DNA from: Trichobilharzia szidati
Taxonomy: Eukaryota > Platyhelminthes > Trematoda > Strigeidida > Schistosomatidae
Assembly (NCBI GenBank): GCA_944472155.2
Contig: OX235273.1
Coordinates: forward strand, 106,600,582-106,664,581
Reading direction: 5' to 3'
Length of the DNA stretch: 64,000 nucleotides
Position numbers and translations under genes: made by a program. The notes under the pieces were generated by a model. It was not told the origin of the DNA and did not search any database. It was given only the letters and a program-made list of their open reading frames with translations. Below are positions 21,190 to 31,660 of this stretch, one piece after another. The stretch's first letter is position 1, and the number at the start of each line of letters is the position of its first letter.

Positions 21190-22300
21190 CATAGAATGGT
21201 ACTCAAACTTCTACCTTAACTTCACCGAATCTGATAAGGCCTTCGTCAGCGTTGACTAGGAAATGATTTGGAAACTATCTCAACACCATTGAGCACAGTG
21301 TCACAAACCTTTATCAACCTCACCCAACAGCTATGTGACAATGTCACATGTCAAGGATAAATCAGCAAAGTTTTTGAAATGAAGACATTTGTAGGATAAT
21401 CTTGTCTGCTATAACTGATGGTGATCCTAACTGTGGTTGACTGGATTCTGTGTCAAACTGTGGGGAAAGAGAGAGCTGAAATACCTTGGACCGATAAGGA
21501 GACTCTATAAGATCTAAACTTTGTGGACGACTTATTTCTCGTGTCACACAAATTTGAAGACTTACAGGCCAAAACCAACAAGTTATAAAATGATGTAAAC
21601 GATGAAGACAGTATTTCGCATGAACGTAGAGAAGGCGGAGGTGATGAAGGTAACCAGATAACCACCACCACAACAAGAGAAATTTGAAAGAGGCTACTTT
21701 CAACACTCATCTAGGCAGCATCGTTTCAACTACGGTAAGGTAGGACGTATAAGGGTTTCAGAACAAAAATAGGAAGGATAAGGAAAACACTAATCACTGT
21801 GAAATCAGTTTGGAAATCTTCTACACTCAGCATAAACAACAAAATTTTGATTTTCAACACTAGGTTGAGGTCACTTCTATATGTGTGAGAAAATTGCACT
21901 GCGCATCGCAAAAAGCATTTCCAACTGGCCACTGCAGACCTTCACCAACTTTTGTCTTTGTTGGTTTCATTCTAAAAGTCAGACAGTCAGAAAGAACTAG
22001 GAACAAGGAACTGTGACAATGAAGCATTCAGGAACCTGTTGCTGAAAAACGAGAGATAGAACGGACACATGCTGAGGAGATCGCTGAATGGCAAAGCGCA
22101 CCAGGCCATAGCTCAGGTAGAATAAGAATGGGAAATAAACAGTGAGACGTCCGGGGATAACATGGGGGAGTTTGTGTGAGGAGGAGATGAGAGACTATGG
22201 TCAACCTTGGGTCCAGCCAACGAGGAGGACTTCAGGGAACAGGAGATGTGCGGCTGAAGTCTAATGTTCCACTCGGAACGCAAGAAATAATACTAATAGT
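21190..22300 (+). mobile_element. RTE-clade retrotransposon, eroded
   Basis: Plus strand, in order: NFTESDKAFVSVD-x-EMIWKL (palm motif A region), VDWILCQTVG, FVDDLFLVSHKFEDLQAKTNK (catalytic pair kept as VDD), MNVEKAEVMKV, a LGSIVSTT block, FKTKIGRIRKTLITVKSVWKS, a C-terminal HMLRRSLNG block, and the 3' end CTGAAGTCTAATGTTCCACT with an AATAATACTAATA tail. Stops and indels are frequent. It is about 1.1 kb and 5'-truncated. Confidence 0.75.
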
Positions 22301-22309
22301 TCTGAATGT

Positions 22310-23570
22310 GAATAAAAACGCAGGTTTAAAATTAGAGAATGAACTACCCATTCTATTACTTTACATTATTTATTATATAAAATATGAAATTTATTTGTCA
22401 AGATGGGAACCACCCAGTTTCTTTTTAATACAGTACTATAAATAGGCAAAGAAAAGTATCAGCTCTTATAGATGAATGACATTCTATTTAAAAAAACTCA
22501 TAGAAAAGGATTATTTGAGTGGCAGTAGAGCTTTTGCCATTGTGTTCAAAAAACAATTTTCTCAAAAACTGGAATTCACTTTTCTCAAACATGAAGTACT
22601 TATATATATATATATCTTGAAACTTCCAGATATCCTTTGGTTAATTGATGTCATTGCACCAAATAAGTCAGTTGCATTTGCATTTCGATTACCAGTAAGG
22701 AGACGTCTATGGTGTATCTCATTTAAACCCGCTGTTGTGTGGTAGGTGGAGAAAAGAAGTTGGGTCCAAGTTGAAGTTCTGTTCTACTTGAAGTTTATCA
22801 CGTGAATATGGCTGCAGCTCAGGCTGTGACGGTTTGAACCAAAATTAATTCAGACAGATGTTCCTTATGTGAGAGCTAATGGTGTCACACGGATACACAG
22901 GGTGGAGTAGGTGGATTTGGACGGTGTGTGTGTGCGCGCGCAGGTAATGCTGTTCAACCTGAGACTAGAATGGAGGATCTGTCATTCAAAACATATCAAG
23001 GCATTTCAGGGGTTTAGTGAATTATACTGGGCTACTATTAGCAACAGTCTATGAAGCCGCTCATTAGTACGTGAATATTAATACTATCAATGATAATATT
23101 GTGAACTGGGATAAAACATTTGTGACATAATTACAGCTAAATTCAAAGCGATTAAAATAGGACATGCCGCATGTAAAAATCTTTCTGTGGTTAGAAGTTT
23201 CAGAGGCAATGTGGTTGTTTTTCACGAGACTTTGTTGCTAGTCTTACTTGCGGCTTACCCTCTTTTTGACCTTAAGACAGGCTAGAACACTAGATGAGTA
23301 GGGGAGCATAATAAGGTTTGTAGGAGGACATAAAAACCAGTTGAGCGTGACTACAAACAACCCATTGCAATGATGGTGTACCTTTGAAGCTTTATGTTTC
23401 ACCCGGAACTTATGGTAAACATGGCATTATGTAACATGATGAAAAGTTTGGTATTATAGAGTTTTATATGGCAAAAGGTTATTCAGCAAAATTATTAAAG
23501 ATGGAAAAATTCACAGAGAAAATATTGACAAGCAAAGCTTAGACAAATAAATTCCTGAAAATTAATCTGA
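22310..23570. other. No recognisable feature
   Basis: Only short frames, a TATATATATATAT run near 22600 and a GTGTGTGTGTGCGCGCGC run at about 22924-22941. Nothing else is assignable. Confidence 0.35.
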
Positions 23571-23574
23571 TACT

Positions 23575-23855
23575 GTCTAGTGACCGGCTCAGGTACGGAG
23601 TTTCCTAGAGTTCTGGTGAGAGGTCGTGACCAGGAGGTTCCACCCCATCGCTGGTGAAGACAATTACTCAGTGGTCTGAGTGGTCTGAGAGCTTGCTTTG
23701 TAACCGGAAGTTCATTAATTCTGATCCTGGCGGTGGGTATGAACTGTCGACGCGTTCAAAAGTACGAAAAAATAAGTCTCCTATGCTGCTTGGTTGTTTT
23801 CAGTGGTTCTCTGACTAATATCAATCCATTATAGAACTTGAAAAATACGTCTGAC
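23575..23855 (+). mobile_element. SINE-A, sense, degenerate
   Basis: The body starts CTAGTGACCGG, followed by GAGTTTCCTAGAGTTCTGGTG and GAGAGGTCGTGACCAG. The A-box-like TGGTCTGAGTGG, CTTTGTAACCGGAAG and a mutated T arm follow, then the GTGGTTCTCTGACTAATATC tail. The hammerhead core is destroyed (AAAAGTACGAAAAAATAAG). Confidence 0.6.
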
Positions 23856-23859
23856 TTTA

Positions 23860-24615
23860 TGCTATGGATGGCCAAGGCCTCCGCTCGTTTTAGAAGTTAT
23901 CATTGATTTGGGGAACATATTTATATGCAGTGCAGAACTTTACCTTGGTTTATATGTCCCTTTTACAGAATATTCAGGTAAAACAGTATTCTACAGTGTA
24001 TCACTCAACAGAATCTTGTTGTGTCTACAACATGCTCCGGCTGCTGAAGGATTTATCCTTGCGAAACAAACCGAAAATGCGTGTGAGTACAGAATATCTT
24101 TCGAAAACTTAAATAGATGGCCAAAACAAAGCATGAATACAAGTAGGCTTAATGCATTGTGCTCTGTGGAAAATTATATGCTCCAATGACTTAAAAAGGC
24201 TGCCAATGTAATCTTATAATCATTGTCGGGGTAAGTTAACGGACAGAAATCAATCAAGTGTTACAGAATAAAGCTTCTTTTACTTCTCCTTTCGCCCTTA
24301 TTAAAACCATACTTGAGTGTATTCTCTCACTTATTTGGAAAGCATTCTCTGGGTACCGCTGATGCACCTAGCTATACAAAGGCAGGCAAACTGAAAAATG
24401 TACACACTGGCAGACAGATGAGGGAGCTTCTCTTATACAAAAGTTGGAGAATGGCTTGTAGAACTATCGCGAAGACAAACCGCAGCACTCGTTTTCATAG
24501 AAGTATCAAGGGGGAAAATATGTAATAGTTTACGGAGAAAAATCAAACTCTTCGACATGGATTATTTCAACATTTAAAGTTGGATATATCTGTGAATACT
24601 GTATACTCAGTCTTA
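23860..24615. other. No recognisable feature
   Basis: Overlapping frames of 69, 93 and 70 codons (between 23903 and 24525) show no domain, membrane segment or repeat support; I do not regard them as genes. Confidence 0.3.
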
Positions 24616-24619
24616 GAAA

Positions 24620-24975
24620 TATCAAACTGAGAAGTTGTGACCAGTGACGTTCACCCAGTCACGTGTGAGGATGGATGTCCCACCGGTGACATTGGGTGGG
24701 GTCGCGCTAAATCAAGAATTGGTAGAAGCTAGAATTCATGCACTGGCCATTGAATCGGGTCCCAGTGGATGAATGGTTTACGAGGCAGCTTGCCTTGTAA
24801 CCGGAAGGTCCTGGGTTTGGAACATAGTGGGTGCGTACTGCCGATGATCCACAAACTAGGATGAAACAGCTGTCCAGTAGTCTTTGCTGGTTCTCACTCC
24901 TTCTCTAACTGATATCACTTCTTGATGAGACTTGAAACAATTCAACAGCTCTACAAACAAACTCTTTAAACATTT
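24620..24975 (+). mobile_element. SINE-A2, sense
   Basis: Body (GAAGTTGTGACCAGTGA, GTCGCGCTAAATCA, TTGGTAGAAGCTAGAATTC), A-box TGGATGAATGG, CTTGCCTTGTAACCGGAAGG, a T arm with GGGTTTGGAAC, then a hammerhead-like region. The core reads CCGATGA instead of CTGATGA, with stem II TCC..GGAT, GAAACAGCTGTC, and the GATATCA tail. Confidence 0.7.
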
Positions 24976-24999
24976 TAGAAACCTCGTGTGTATTATTTT

Positions 25000-25490
25000 A
25001 AAACTTTGATTCTACTAACAACACATATACAACATTTTACATGAAAAAGAAACTACGGTGGTGTTATTCTGTATAATTTAACAAAGTAAAATGATGCTGA
25101 AACATGCAATGTGAGTAGAACTTCAGAAATTTTGCCTACAGGGTACAAGTATTCAATGTGGCGGTATGTTATTGTGGGCGAGAAAATATTTTGTCTGTGT
25201 TATGAAATATATATTCACTAATTATTCTAGGTAGTGGTGGGCGTTTTCTGTGAAAAAAACAAAACAAACTTGAGATAATATGCTATGAATCCTGTTTCAT
25301 GTGTATACTGAGCTATGTTGTCTCTTATTTTTCTTGAAATTTTGTTTCCATTTAGGATAATTATTACAATATTCACTCCAACCAGCCTCATAACTCACGG
25401 AGAAGGGTGTGTATATATGAGCGTAGTGTAATAAGGAGGTATTAAAATACTATTTGTAGGTTATAGTCAAAGTTTTAATCGAAAATTTTA
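25000..25490. other. No recognisable feature
   Basis: AT-rich sequence without recognisable elements. Confidence 0.35.
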
Positions 25491-25513
25491 CAGAAATTAC
25501 GTTTGCTGTGTGT

Positions 25514-25760
25514 GCGTTGGTGGCACAGCGGTAGGAAGCCCATCAACCATGCATGTGCTCCGGGGCTCAATCCCTGGCCGACGCTTCCTCTTTCGCCTCA
25601 CTAAGCCAGTAATAAGACTGGTAAAGGGGGAAGGTTGGGCTGGGCATGAGGCTAGCAACCCCATCCAGTAAAACTAATCACCACTGCTCCAGAAACCTCA
25701 AGCCTCTAGCTTGAAGCAGTTCTATGTTCCACTGGGAATGTAAAGGAATAAAAAAAAATT
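25514..25760 (+). mobile_element. SINE-B, sense
   Basis: Almost complete tRNA-Gly-like head: GCGTTGG (25514-25520) can pair with CCGACGC (25578-25584) as a 7-bp acceptor stem. The A-box TGGCACAGCGG is perfect and the B-box is GGCTCAATCCC. The body CTAAGCCAGTAATAAGACTGG follows, then the RTE-like tail GTTCTATGTTCCACTGGGAA ending in AATAAAAAAAAA. The acceptor pairing shows a tRNA origin. Confidence 0.85.
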
Positions 25761-25784
25761 TACGGTGCATTAATGACTATTATT

Positions 25785-26004
25785 CACTCTATGCATTCTG
25801 AGAGAAAAATAGGGCCCAAGCAGAAGCTTTCCACTGCACTTAGTTCCTCACTGTCGATTTCATCTGGCCATACCACTGTCCATAAGGTTTCACTTCCACC
25901 TGACATAATCTCCTCCGAGTTGCCCTCTGACTCACCTTCAAGTTGATGTTTGATTCGTAGGCCTGCTGTGTGACATCCCTTGACGATTCCCTAAGTGTAT
26001 GTCT
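25785..26004 (-). mobile_element. RTE-clade 3' part, right half separated by SINE-A1
   Basis: The minus-strand 3' end and C-terminal codons of an eroded RTE copy. The homologous continuation lies at 26165-26345 beyond a SINE-A1 insertion. Confidence 0.55.
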
Positions 26005-26164
26005 ACATAAAATCCTAGGTTCGAACCCTGGCGGGTGCGTATTGGTGAAAAGTCCGAAACTAGGACGAAACAGCTGTCCAGTACTCCCATGTTTTCCAGT
26101 GGTTATCTAACCAACTCCAGCTCATGGTGAAATCCTGTAACCAATCAATCAAATCCCTACAAAC
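26005..26164 (+). mobile_element. SINE-A1, sense, 5'-truncated
   Basis: It begins inside the T arm (GGTTCGAACCC near 26011). It then has a hammerhead region with stem II GTCC..GGAC, GAAACAGCTGTC and CAGTAC, but the CTGANGA core is replaced by TGGTGAA. The A1 tail (CAGCTCATGGTGAAATCC) follows. It splits an RTE copy. Confidence 0.7.
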
Positions 26165-26345
26165 CATTTTTCGGGGCAAATGGTTGTTGGTTTTTCGCTA
26201 TATTGTCAGAGTTACTTGGTACTTATCTCTCCTGGCTGGCAATCTGATCTTCTGCATCAAGACTGCGAAGGCAGCTAGTGACTTAAGTTTGCTGCTAGAA
26301 ATGCCTTTGGTGACGCACACCATAAATCAGGCAATCCAACGGTAG
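26165..26345 (-). mobile_element. RTE-clade fragment (continuation of 25785-26004)
   Basis: CTGGCTGGCAATCTGATCTT, GACTGCGAAGGCAGCTAGTGA and GAAATGCCTTTGGTGACGCAC resemble the thumb-region DNA of other minus-strand RTE copies (for example 46250-46340). Highly eroded. Confidence 0.45.
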
Positions 26346-26349
26346 TGTA

Positions 26350-26855
26350 CAACAGACATCAAAATAAAAAACCTGTTTTCTTTGATATCGGATTGAATAT
26401 CGTAATATCTAAGCCTATATTACAGTGCTATAAATTTTGTAGAAAACTAGTATTTATGCTTATATCATTGCCTGCTAATTTATGGTGTATATGAAACCTC
26501 CAACTCCTCACTTTATTGACCTGGGTAAACTGTCAATATATTCTGACTTCATATGCACACTGAATATTCTTACGATCATAGGTTTTCAAGTGTTCATAAA
26601 TATCTATCTGATAACTTCAGTGAGTGATGGTACTGTTGATATTCCTTTCATGCGTCCCCATATTTTAACTTAAAATTCAATAATACAAGTGTCCTTTGTA
26701 ACTGAAATCTTAAAATGATCCGATCAATAGACACTGTAATTCAGTAAGCGACTGAAGGATCTGTGTTTAATACTCTTTACACACATAAAAATCGATATCT
26801 TGTCATACAGACTTCTAATACCAAACATAGTCACCTTCATTAGCTTCCAATTTAT
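26350..26855. other. No recognisable feature
   Basis: Only short AT-rich frames. Confidence 0.3.
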
Positions 26856-26857
26856 AT

Positions 26858-27040
26858 TGATTTTGATTGTAGCTTGAAACCACACAGTATTTTTGGTATA
26901 AGTATGGAATTTTCAGCATGTGATACCGGTAGCCGAAATTTTGCAGGCCGACCATTGATATCGGGTGTGCGCCGGCAGGGAATCGAAGCCCGGACCATGT
27001 GCATGGTCGGCGAGAGTCCTAACCGCTGTGCCACCGACGC
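26858..27040 (-). mobile_element. SINE-C
   Basis: Minus strand: head GCGTCGGTGGCACAGCGGTT starts at 27040 and its CCGGCGC 3' side can pair with GCGTCGG. The SINE-C body (ACACCCGATATCAATGG, CTGCAAAATTT, TGAAAATTCCATACTTATAC) and a GTTTCAAGCTACAATCAAAA end follow. The head has perfect A-box TGGCACAGCGG. Confidence 0.8.
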
Positions 27041-27044
27041 AGTC

Positions 27045-27545
27045 TTTATTTCATTGCAGTATAGGAAAGTTTCTATGAAGCTAATAAAATTAGATTTGAT
27101 GATAATTAGGTCAGAGTAAAATATAGAAACTTTGTTGAATAAAATTTCATATTTTTTATATGATAACTCTGTACTAGGTGATACAGCATTCACGTTCCAG
27201 TTGAACAGTGATCAGGATGCGTTAGATATGATATACAGTATAGTCGAGCAAAAATTAGATGGTGGGTTAAATGCTAGGATCTGTAGAAACCCGTAATATT
27301 CCAATACGTACTCAAACGTTCACTCATCCCACCGGAAACTGGTTTAGGTAGAGTAAGTTAATTATTTATATAATCCCGCCAGGATCCCAACTAGTAATTA
27401 AGAAGATTTAAATAATGAAATCAAACAAACAAAGAAAACACTGTTAGTGAATAGCTAGCTAGCCATTAAATTTTACTCAAAAATGTGTGAAAACTCATTA
27501 GAAAACTAAGAGTCTTGATGTAAATAGTCAAAATAATACAAATAA
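27045..27545. other. No recognisable feature
   Basis: AT-rich; nothing assignable. Confidence 0.3.
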
Positions 27546-27549
27546 TAAA

Positions 27550-27772
27550 GAATTTGAAGTTCCGATATTACCACCATTTGACGAAAAAACTTCAGAGGCC
27601 CTGCACAAGATTATTAATAAGGGCGGCATTTAGGTCAAGCAACTCACTAAGAGATAAACTTTGTCGGCCTAAGGAAAACCATGTGATTTCCCTAATACCG
27701 TGTAATGACTGTGAAATCGACTGTAATGGACAAACTGTTTGCATAATCCCTCCTGGACAATTTATTTAAAAC
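27550..27772 (+). pseudogene. PLE endonuclease-region fragment
   Basis: A 71-codon frame reads RAAFRSSNSLRDKLCRPKE, then ISLIPCNDCEIDCNGQTV. The linker (SSNSLRD-x-L) and PCNDC..Y-x-GQT block correspond to the start of the PLE GIY-YIG domain, with the YIG tyrosine and isoleucine lost (CNG). The R1 repeat follows directly, as would a 3' untranslated region. Confidence 0.6.
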
Positions 27773-27774
27773 AT

Positions 27775-28350
27775 TTATATTTAATTAGACGTTTCAACTT
27801 ACCTTGTAATTACTATGCCTATTTCCACTAGACTGTGTATCATTAATTTGAGATTTGCATACCATATGTTGATTTTGACCTTTATTATGTGCCTTTGTAA
27901 CTGTTTAATCTTTAATTGTATTACTTCTCTCTGTGGTTGTGTGTACATTGACAACGATGTGAGTTTGTTTGAGTAAACGAAAGTTATCGTGATCCAGAAT
28001 TGCCTGAGGAAACTTTGGTGTTTGATTTTTGTGGACAGAGCTTCTAGTTCTACGCTGTTGGGGATACTCTTCTCGATTCCAAGGTACTTTTCACGGTTGG
28101 ACTCTAAGTTAACTAATTTTGTCGTAAAGTACTTGTCTATATAGCTACCTTAAGCGCTGTTCAGGTAGATTTGAGTTCCATTATTATTATTATTCAGTAG
28201 AACCATTGAAGTAATGAGAAGTGATCTTCTTTGTCGTGCCTTTGAAACATTTCGTAATAGTGCGTGTCTCAACGAAATTTTGTCGTCAATATTGTAGAAT
28301 GTAGGCAACGGTTTCTTATGTTCAGACCACAATCTAGTAAATATGGTCGT
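27775..28350 (+). repeat. R1 repeat, copy 3 (PLE 3' region)
   Basis: Shares CTAGACTGTGTATCATTA, CATATGTTGA, CTTTGTAACTGTTTAATC, TACATTGACAA, GTTAACTAATTTTG and TTCAGACCACAATCTAG with the other copies. It is attached to a PLE coding fragment, which suggests what R1 is. Confidence 0.6.
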
Positions 28351-28359
28351 CACAGAGAT

Positions 28360-28835
28360 AACTAAGATTAAACTGGTGAGTCAGAGTTATTTCGTTTATC
28401 AGAATTTAGGAAGTTAGCCAGGTCTAGAACGATTTATCCTATTGAATTAAATGATGTAGAAAAATGCCCCGCTGATGCAACTGATTCATTTGCATGAAAC
28501 CAGAAAGTAAGGTGGGAAAGGGTTAATGTACTGAAGACAAATATGATTATGAAGTGAGAGACCAATCATCGTATCAACACCAAACATGCACAGTCGGAAT
28601 TACCTAACACCTCTCCCGGAAATATGGAAAATTAAAGTAAAATCAGGAGTGAAGCGAGCGATAAATTGTGTTTGAAACACCAGCCAGTTATTAATACTGT
28701 ATCCTTCTGTGCATTAAAGGAAATAAACATATCTAATATACAATTATAAGGTAACCTAGGTTATGAAATTTGACGTTATCATCAATCCTAATTCAGTTAT
28801 TACTTGAATAGATTAAATAAAGCTTAGTAGACTTT
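28360..28835. other. No recognisable feature
   Basis: No element recognised. Confidence 0.3.
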
Positions 28836-28839
28836 ATAT

Positions 28840-29425
28840 AATGCCAAGTGCCAAACGGACGAAGATGTCAAGGCAGGATACTCCTTCATAAACCTGAAAC
28901 CAGTTTGGAAATCTTCCGCTGTCACTCAGCATAAGGAACAAGATGAGCATTTTCGACACCAAAGTAAAGTCGGTCAGTTCTTCTATACGGGTCAGAAACT
29001 TGGCCAGTGTGTCCCGAAAAGGGTTTCCAAAAGCCAGCTGCAAACTTTCACCAACAGCTGCCATCTCCGCCGTCAAATGACCAACTGGCCAGAAAGAAGC
29101 AGCAAGAAGAAACTCTGGTTGTGAACAAACTAACCAAGAGCCGATCGCTCAACAAATAAGCAGGAGAAAATGGAGATAGATCGGGCATACATTGAGGAGG
29201 CCATCGAATGACATCGTACGCCAGGCCACAGCTCAATTGGAATCCAAATTGGAAGCGACAAGTGAGTCGTCCTAGGGTGACATGGATGAGACCATGTGAG
29301 GAAGAGATGAGAGAGTTTGCTCAATTGTGGACCCATTTGAAGAGGACGGTATAAAACAGAACAAAGTGCAGATGTGTTGTTAGAGGCCTATGTTCCACTC
29401 GGAACGCAAGGGAATAATAATAGTA
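28840..29425 (+). mobile_element. RTE-clade 3' part
   Basis: Plus strand: QTDEDVKA-x-GYSFINLKPVWKSS, KIRIFDTKVKSV-like, ETWPV, QQISRRKWR-x-IGHTLRRPSND-like (29160-29210), GDMDETM, then the end GAGGCCTATGTTCCACTCGG with an AATAATAATAG tail. Frames are broken. It lies without a clear flanking duplication. Confidence 0.7.
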
Positions 29426-29434
29426 GACTTTATT

Positions 29435-30180
29435 CAGAAGGTGTACATGCCTTAGTCATATTATGCAACAGTGTCTACTGGATTCATAAGTTCCTCCCAT
29501 GCTCAGTGATCTTATTTACGTATTTAGATCTGTGTATGATAGCTGTTGAATTGCTTCCATTAGATTTATTGATTACTGCACCGTTTTTTTAATGTATATT
29601 ATACTTGAAAACTGTTCAGTAGTCGTTTCGTGACCCCATCGCTAAATATGGATATCATTCAGGCTTTTAAATGATCAGCTAAGACTATCCTCTTGAATCA
29701 AACTCATTTCATTTTAGTTTTACGTTATCTCATTGTTTATGTTATTTTTTCCGGGTGAAATATTTCAATATCCAGTGATTTACTAAGCTGTTTCACATAT
29801 TTTTCTGATTGCAAAATATTCGCTCAACCTGAATTTAATGGATCCGATAGTAGAGCCGATCACGAATCGACATAGTTTAAAGAAATCTGAAACGTTGTAG
29901 AGTAAATATCTTCTTGATTTATTGTGTAATCTGCTTAAATGCTGTTTTCAAACTGTAAAAACAATGAAAATTATAAACATATATATATATATATGGTTAC
30001 AGTGTTATATTTAAGAGCGATAAAACTGATCAAAGCCTTATCAGTGAACGGAGCTGCATCACTATACATCATGATATATCTGTTCCGTGCTTCGCTATAC
30101 TATCCAGAGATTAAATTGTTTGTTTCAAGATGGAATGCATTATTTATTAAAACGATAAGACCTACCCGAATCATGATCAT
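29435..30180. other. No recognisable feature
   Basis: AT-rich; a TATATATATATATAT run occurs near 29980. Frames here lack recognisable domains. Confidence 0.35.
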
Positions 30181-30185
30181 CATCA

Positions 30186-30425
30186 TAGTTCGTTGGTGGT
30201 TCATTGGCAGAATGCTCACCAGTCACGATGGGGGGAGGACCCGACTTGATCCCCGACTAACAAACTCACAAACTTCTTCTATTTTGTCAGCCGATTATAA
30301 GTTTGGAAAACAGCAAAGACTGAGCATGAGACTAGCAACTGCTCCAAGTAAAAAGCAGCATAATCACTAATAAAACTTCAAAGTTTGAAGTTGTGTGTGT
30401 CGATGGGAACACAGGGAAGAAATAT
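30186..30425 (+). mobile_element. SINE-B, degenerate
   Basis: Head with GTTCGTTGGTGGTTCATTGG and CAGAATGCTCACCAGTCACG, a mutated T arm (ACTTGATCCCCGACTAAC), then the SINE-B body (CATGAGACTAGCAAC) and the tail with AAACTTCAAAGTTTGAAGTTG. It retains a GGTTCAttGG A-box close to that of tRNA-Gly. Confidence 0.6.
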
Positions 30426-30429
30426 TAGA

Positions 30430-31085
30430 CAATAAGATCCGTGCCAATTGGCGCCATGCTTGGATATATTGATATTATGATACATATTTTATGCTCAGAA
30501 CGTTCAAGTAAGTAAGACAAGTCGGTGTTAGATAAAGATTTGATAGAAACAGCAAGAAAGAAAAGACAAAAACGTCTTATAAGATGGGGGACAGAGAAAG
30601 ACTGAAAACTCTGATACTCTATCTGAAACAAGATGAATCTAGTTCAAAATGACTGTTGGCAATGGCTTCAGGAAATTTTAGATTGTCTTAAAGGATTTCA
30701 GGGTATATATTTGATGTCCCGTATCAGGGAGACGCCTGTCAATATTATTGTTGAGACTATTTTCCCCTGAGAAGTAGGTAATCTGGTACGTATTAAGGAA
30801 ACTAGGTTTTTATATGTTAAACTATATGGTCAAGTTTGGCTATCCGCTTTCCATTCTCTTTTTGTCCAACCTTTTCGTAAAGGTAGATGACTTGAAAGAA
30901 CAGTAGGCAAAAAGTTTGAACCTTCATTTTGTTTGAATGCGTTTCATATTTAAGGGAGAACACTGATATATTTGTACAGAAAATGAAAATGAGAAATCTG
31001 TTCTTTTAGTCTGTTGACATTAAGTCAGCATTTTGCAGTGTTCACTGCCTTTGTTAATATACATTCAACCAGTATCAGAATTATT
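30430..31085. other. No recognisable feature
   Basis: Nothing assignable. Confidence 0.3.
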
Positions 31086-31089
31086 TAGA

Positions 31090-31225
31090 ATTGGGACTCA
31101 TCACTAGACGTACCTGAATTCCACAGTGAGTGATGATGTTCCCACCGAGGCTCGAACCCAGTGCCCATAGTTTCAACCGCAAAAGCGGTATCCCCTAGAC
31201 CACTTCGGCCACGAGAGCCACCTTT
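31090..31225 (-). mobile_element. Sm-alpha-like tRNA/hammerhead relic
   Basis: Minus strand: a tRNA-like head with A-box-like GTGGCCGAAGTGG (near 31210), a hairpin ACCGC-TTTT-GCGGT, and B-box GGTTCGAGCCT. After it comes GTGGAATTCAGGTACGTC and TAGTGATGAGTCCCAA. The last part closely resembles the long stem I and the CTGATGAGTCCCAAA segment of the Schistosoma hammerhead as I remember it, with CTGA changed to GTGA and the rest cut off at 31090. It is a family distinct from SINE-A. Confidence 0.55.
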
Positions 31226-31329
31226 TAAGTAATGGGTCATATTAATTATTTAATTCAATTTTCTTGATAAAATTTTCATGATATAATGTTGAATATTTTT
31301 CCGCATAGTCTTTCTTCTGGTTAGGTAAA

Positions 31330-31660
31330 CGGAGAACCATTGGTTGTCAGAGAGTTCGGGACAACTGTTTTTTATACATCTACGAGACCACTGAATGTCG
31401 AACCTAGGACTTTCAGATCACCAGGCCAGCCCGTCGACCATTCAACCCCTTGGACAGAACCCTATGACCAATTAATTCTAACTTCTGTCAATTAGGTAAC
31501 ATACAGTGCCACCGGCAAATGTTATCATTGGCGAGTATCTCGGGGAAAACCTGACTTGATGAGGGTCCAAAAACTGTGAAGAAGCAGCTGTTCAGTACTC
31601 TCTGTCTTTCACTGGCCCTCTAAATTTTGCCAGCTTGTGATTTAAACTGGATTTCATTAA
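31330..31660. mobile_element. SINE-A composite, degenerate
   Basis: An antisense part (31355-31520: GGGACAACTGTTTTT, TCGAACCTAGGACTTTCAG, CTAACTTCTGTCAATTAGG) is followed by a sense hammerhead region (TGATGAGGGTCCAAAAACTG, AGCAGCTGTTCAGTAC) and tail (31560-31660). Antisense body next to sense 3' end again gives an inverted arrangement. Confidence 0.55.

Noticed and set aside
29979..29995. AT microsatellites (also near 22600 and 39890) as regulatory or replication sites
   Set aside because: Simple repeats are common in AT-rich genomes and nothing around them supports a function.
31141..31225. tRNA gene with a TTT anticodon
   Set aside because: The hairpin ACCGC-TTTT-GCGGT leaves a 4-base loop and the acceptor ends do not pair; it is a tRNA-like SINE head.
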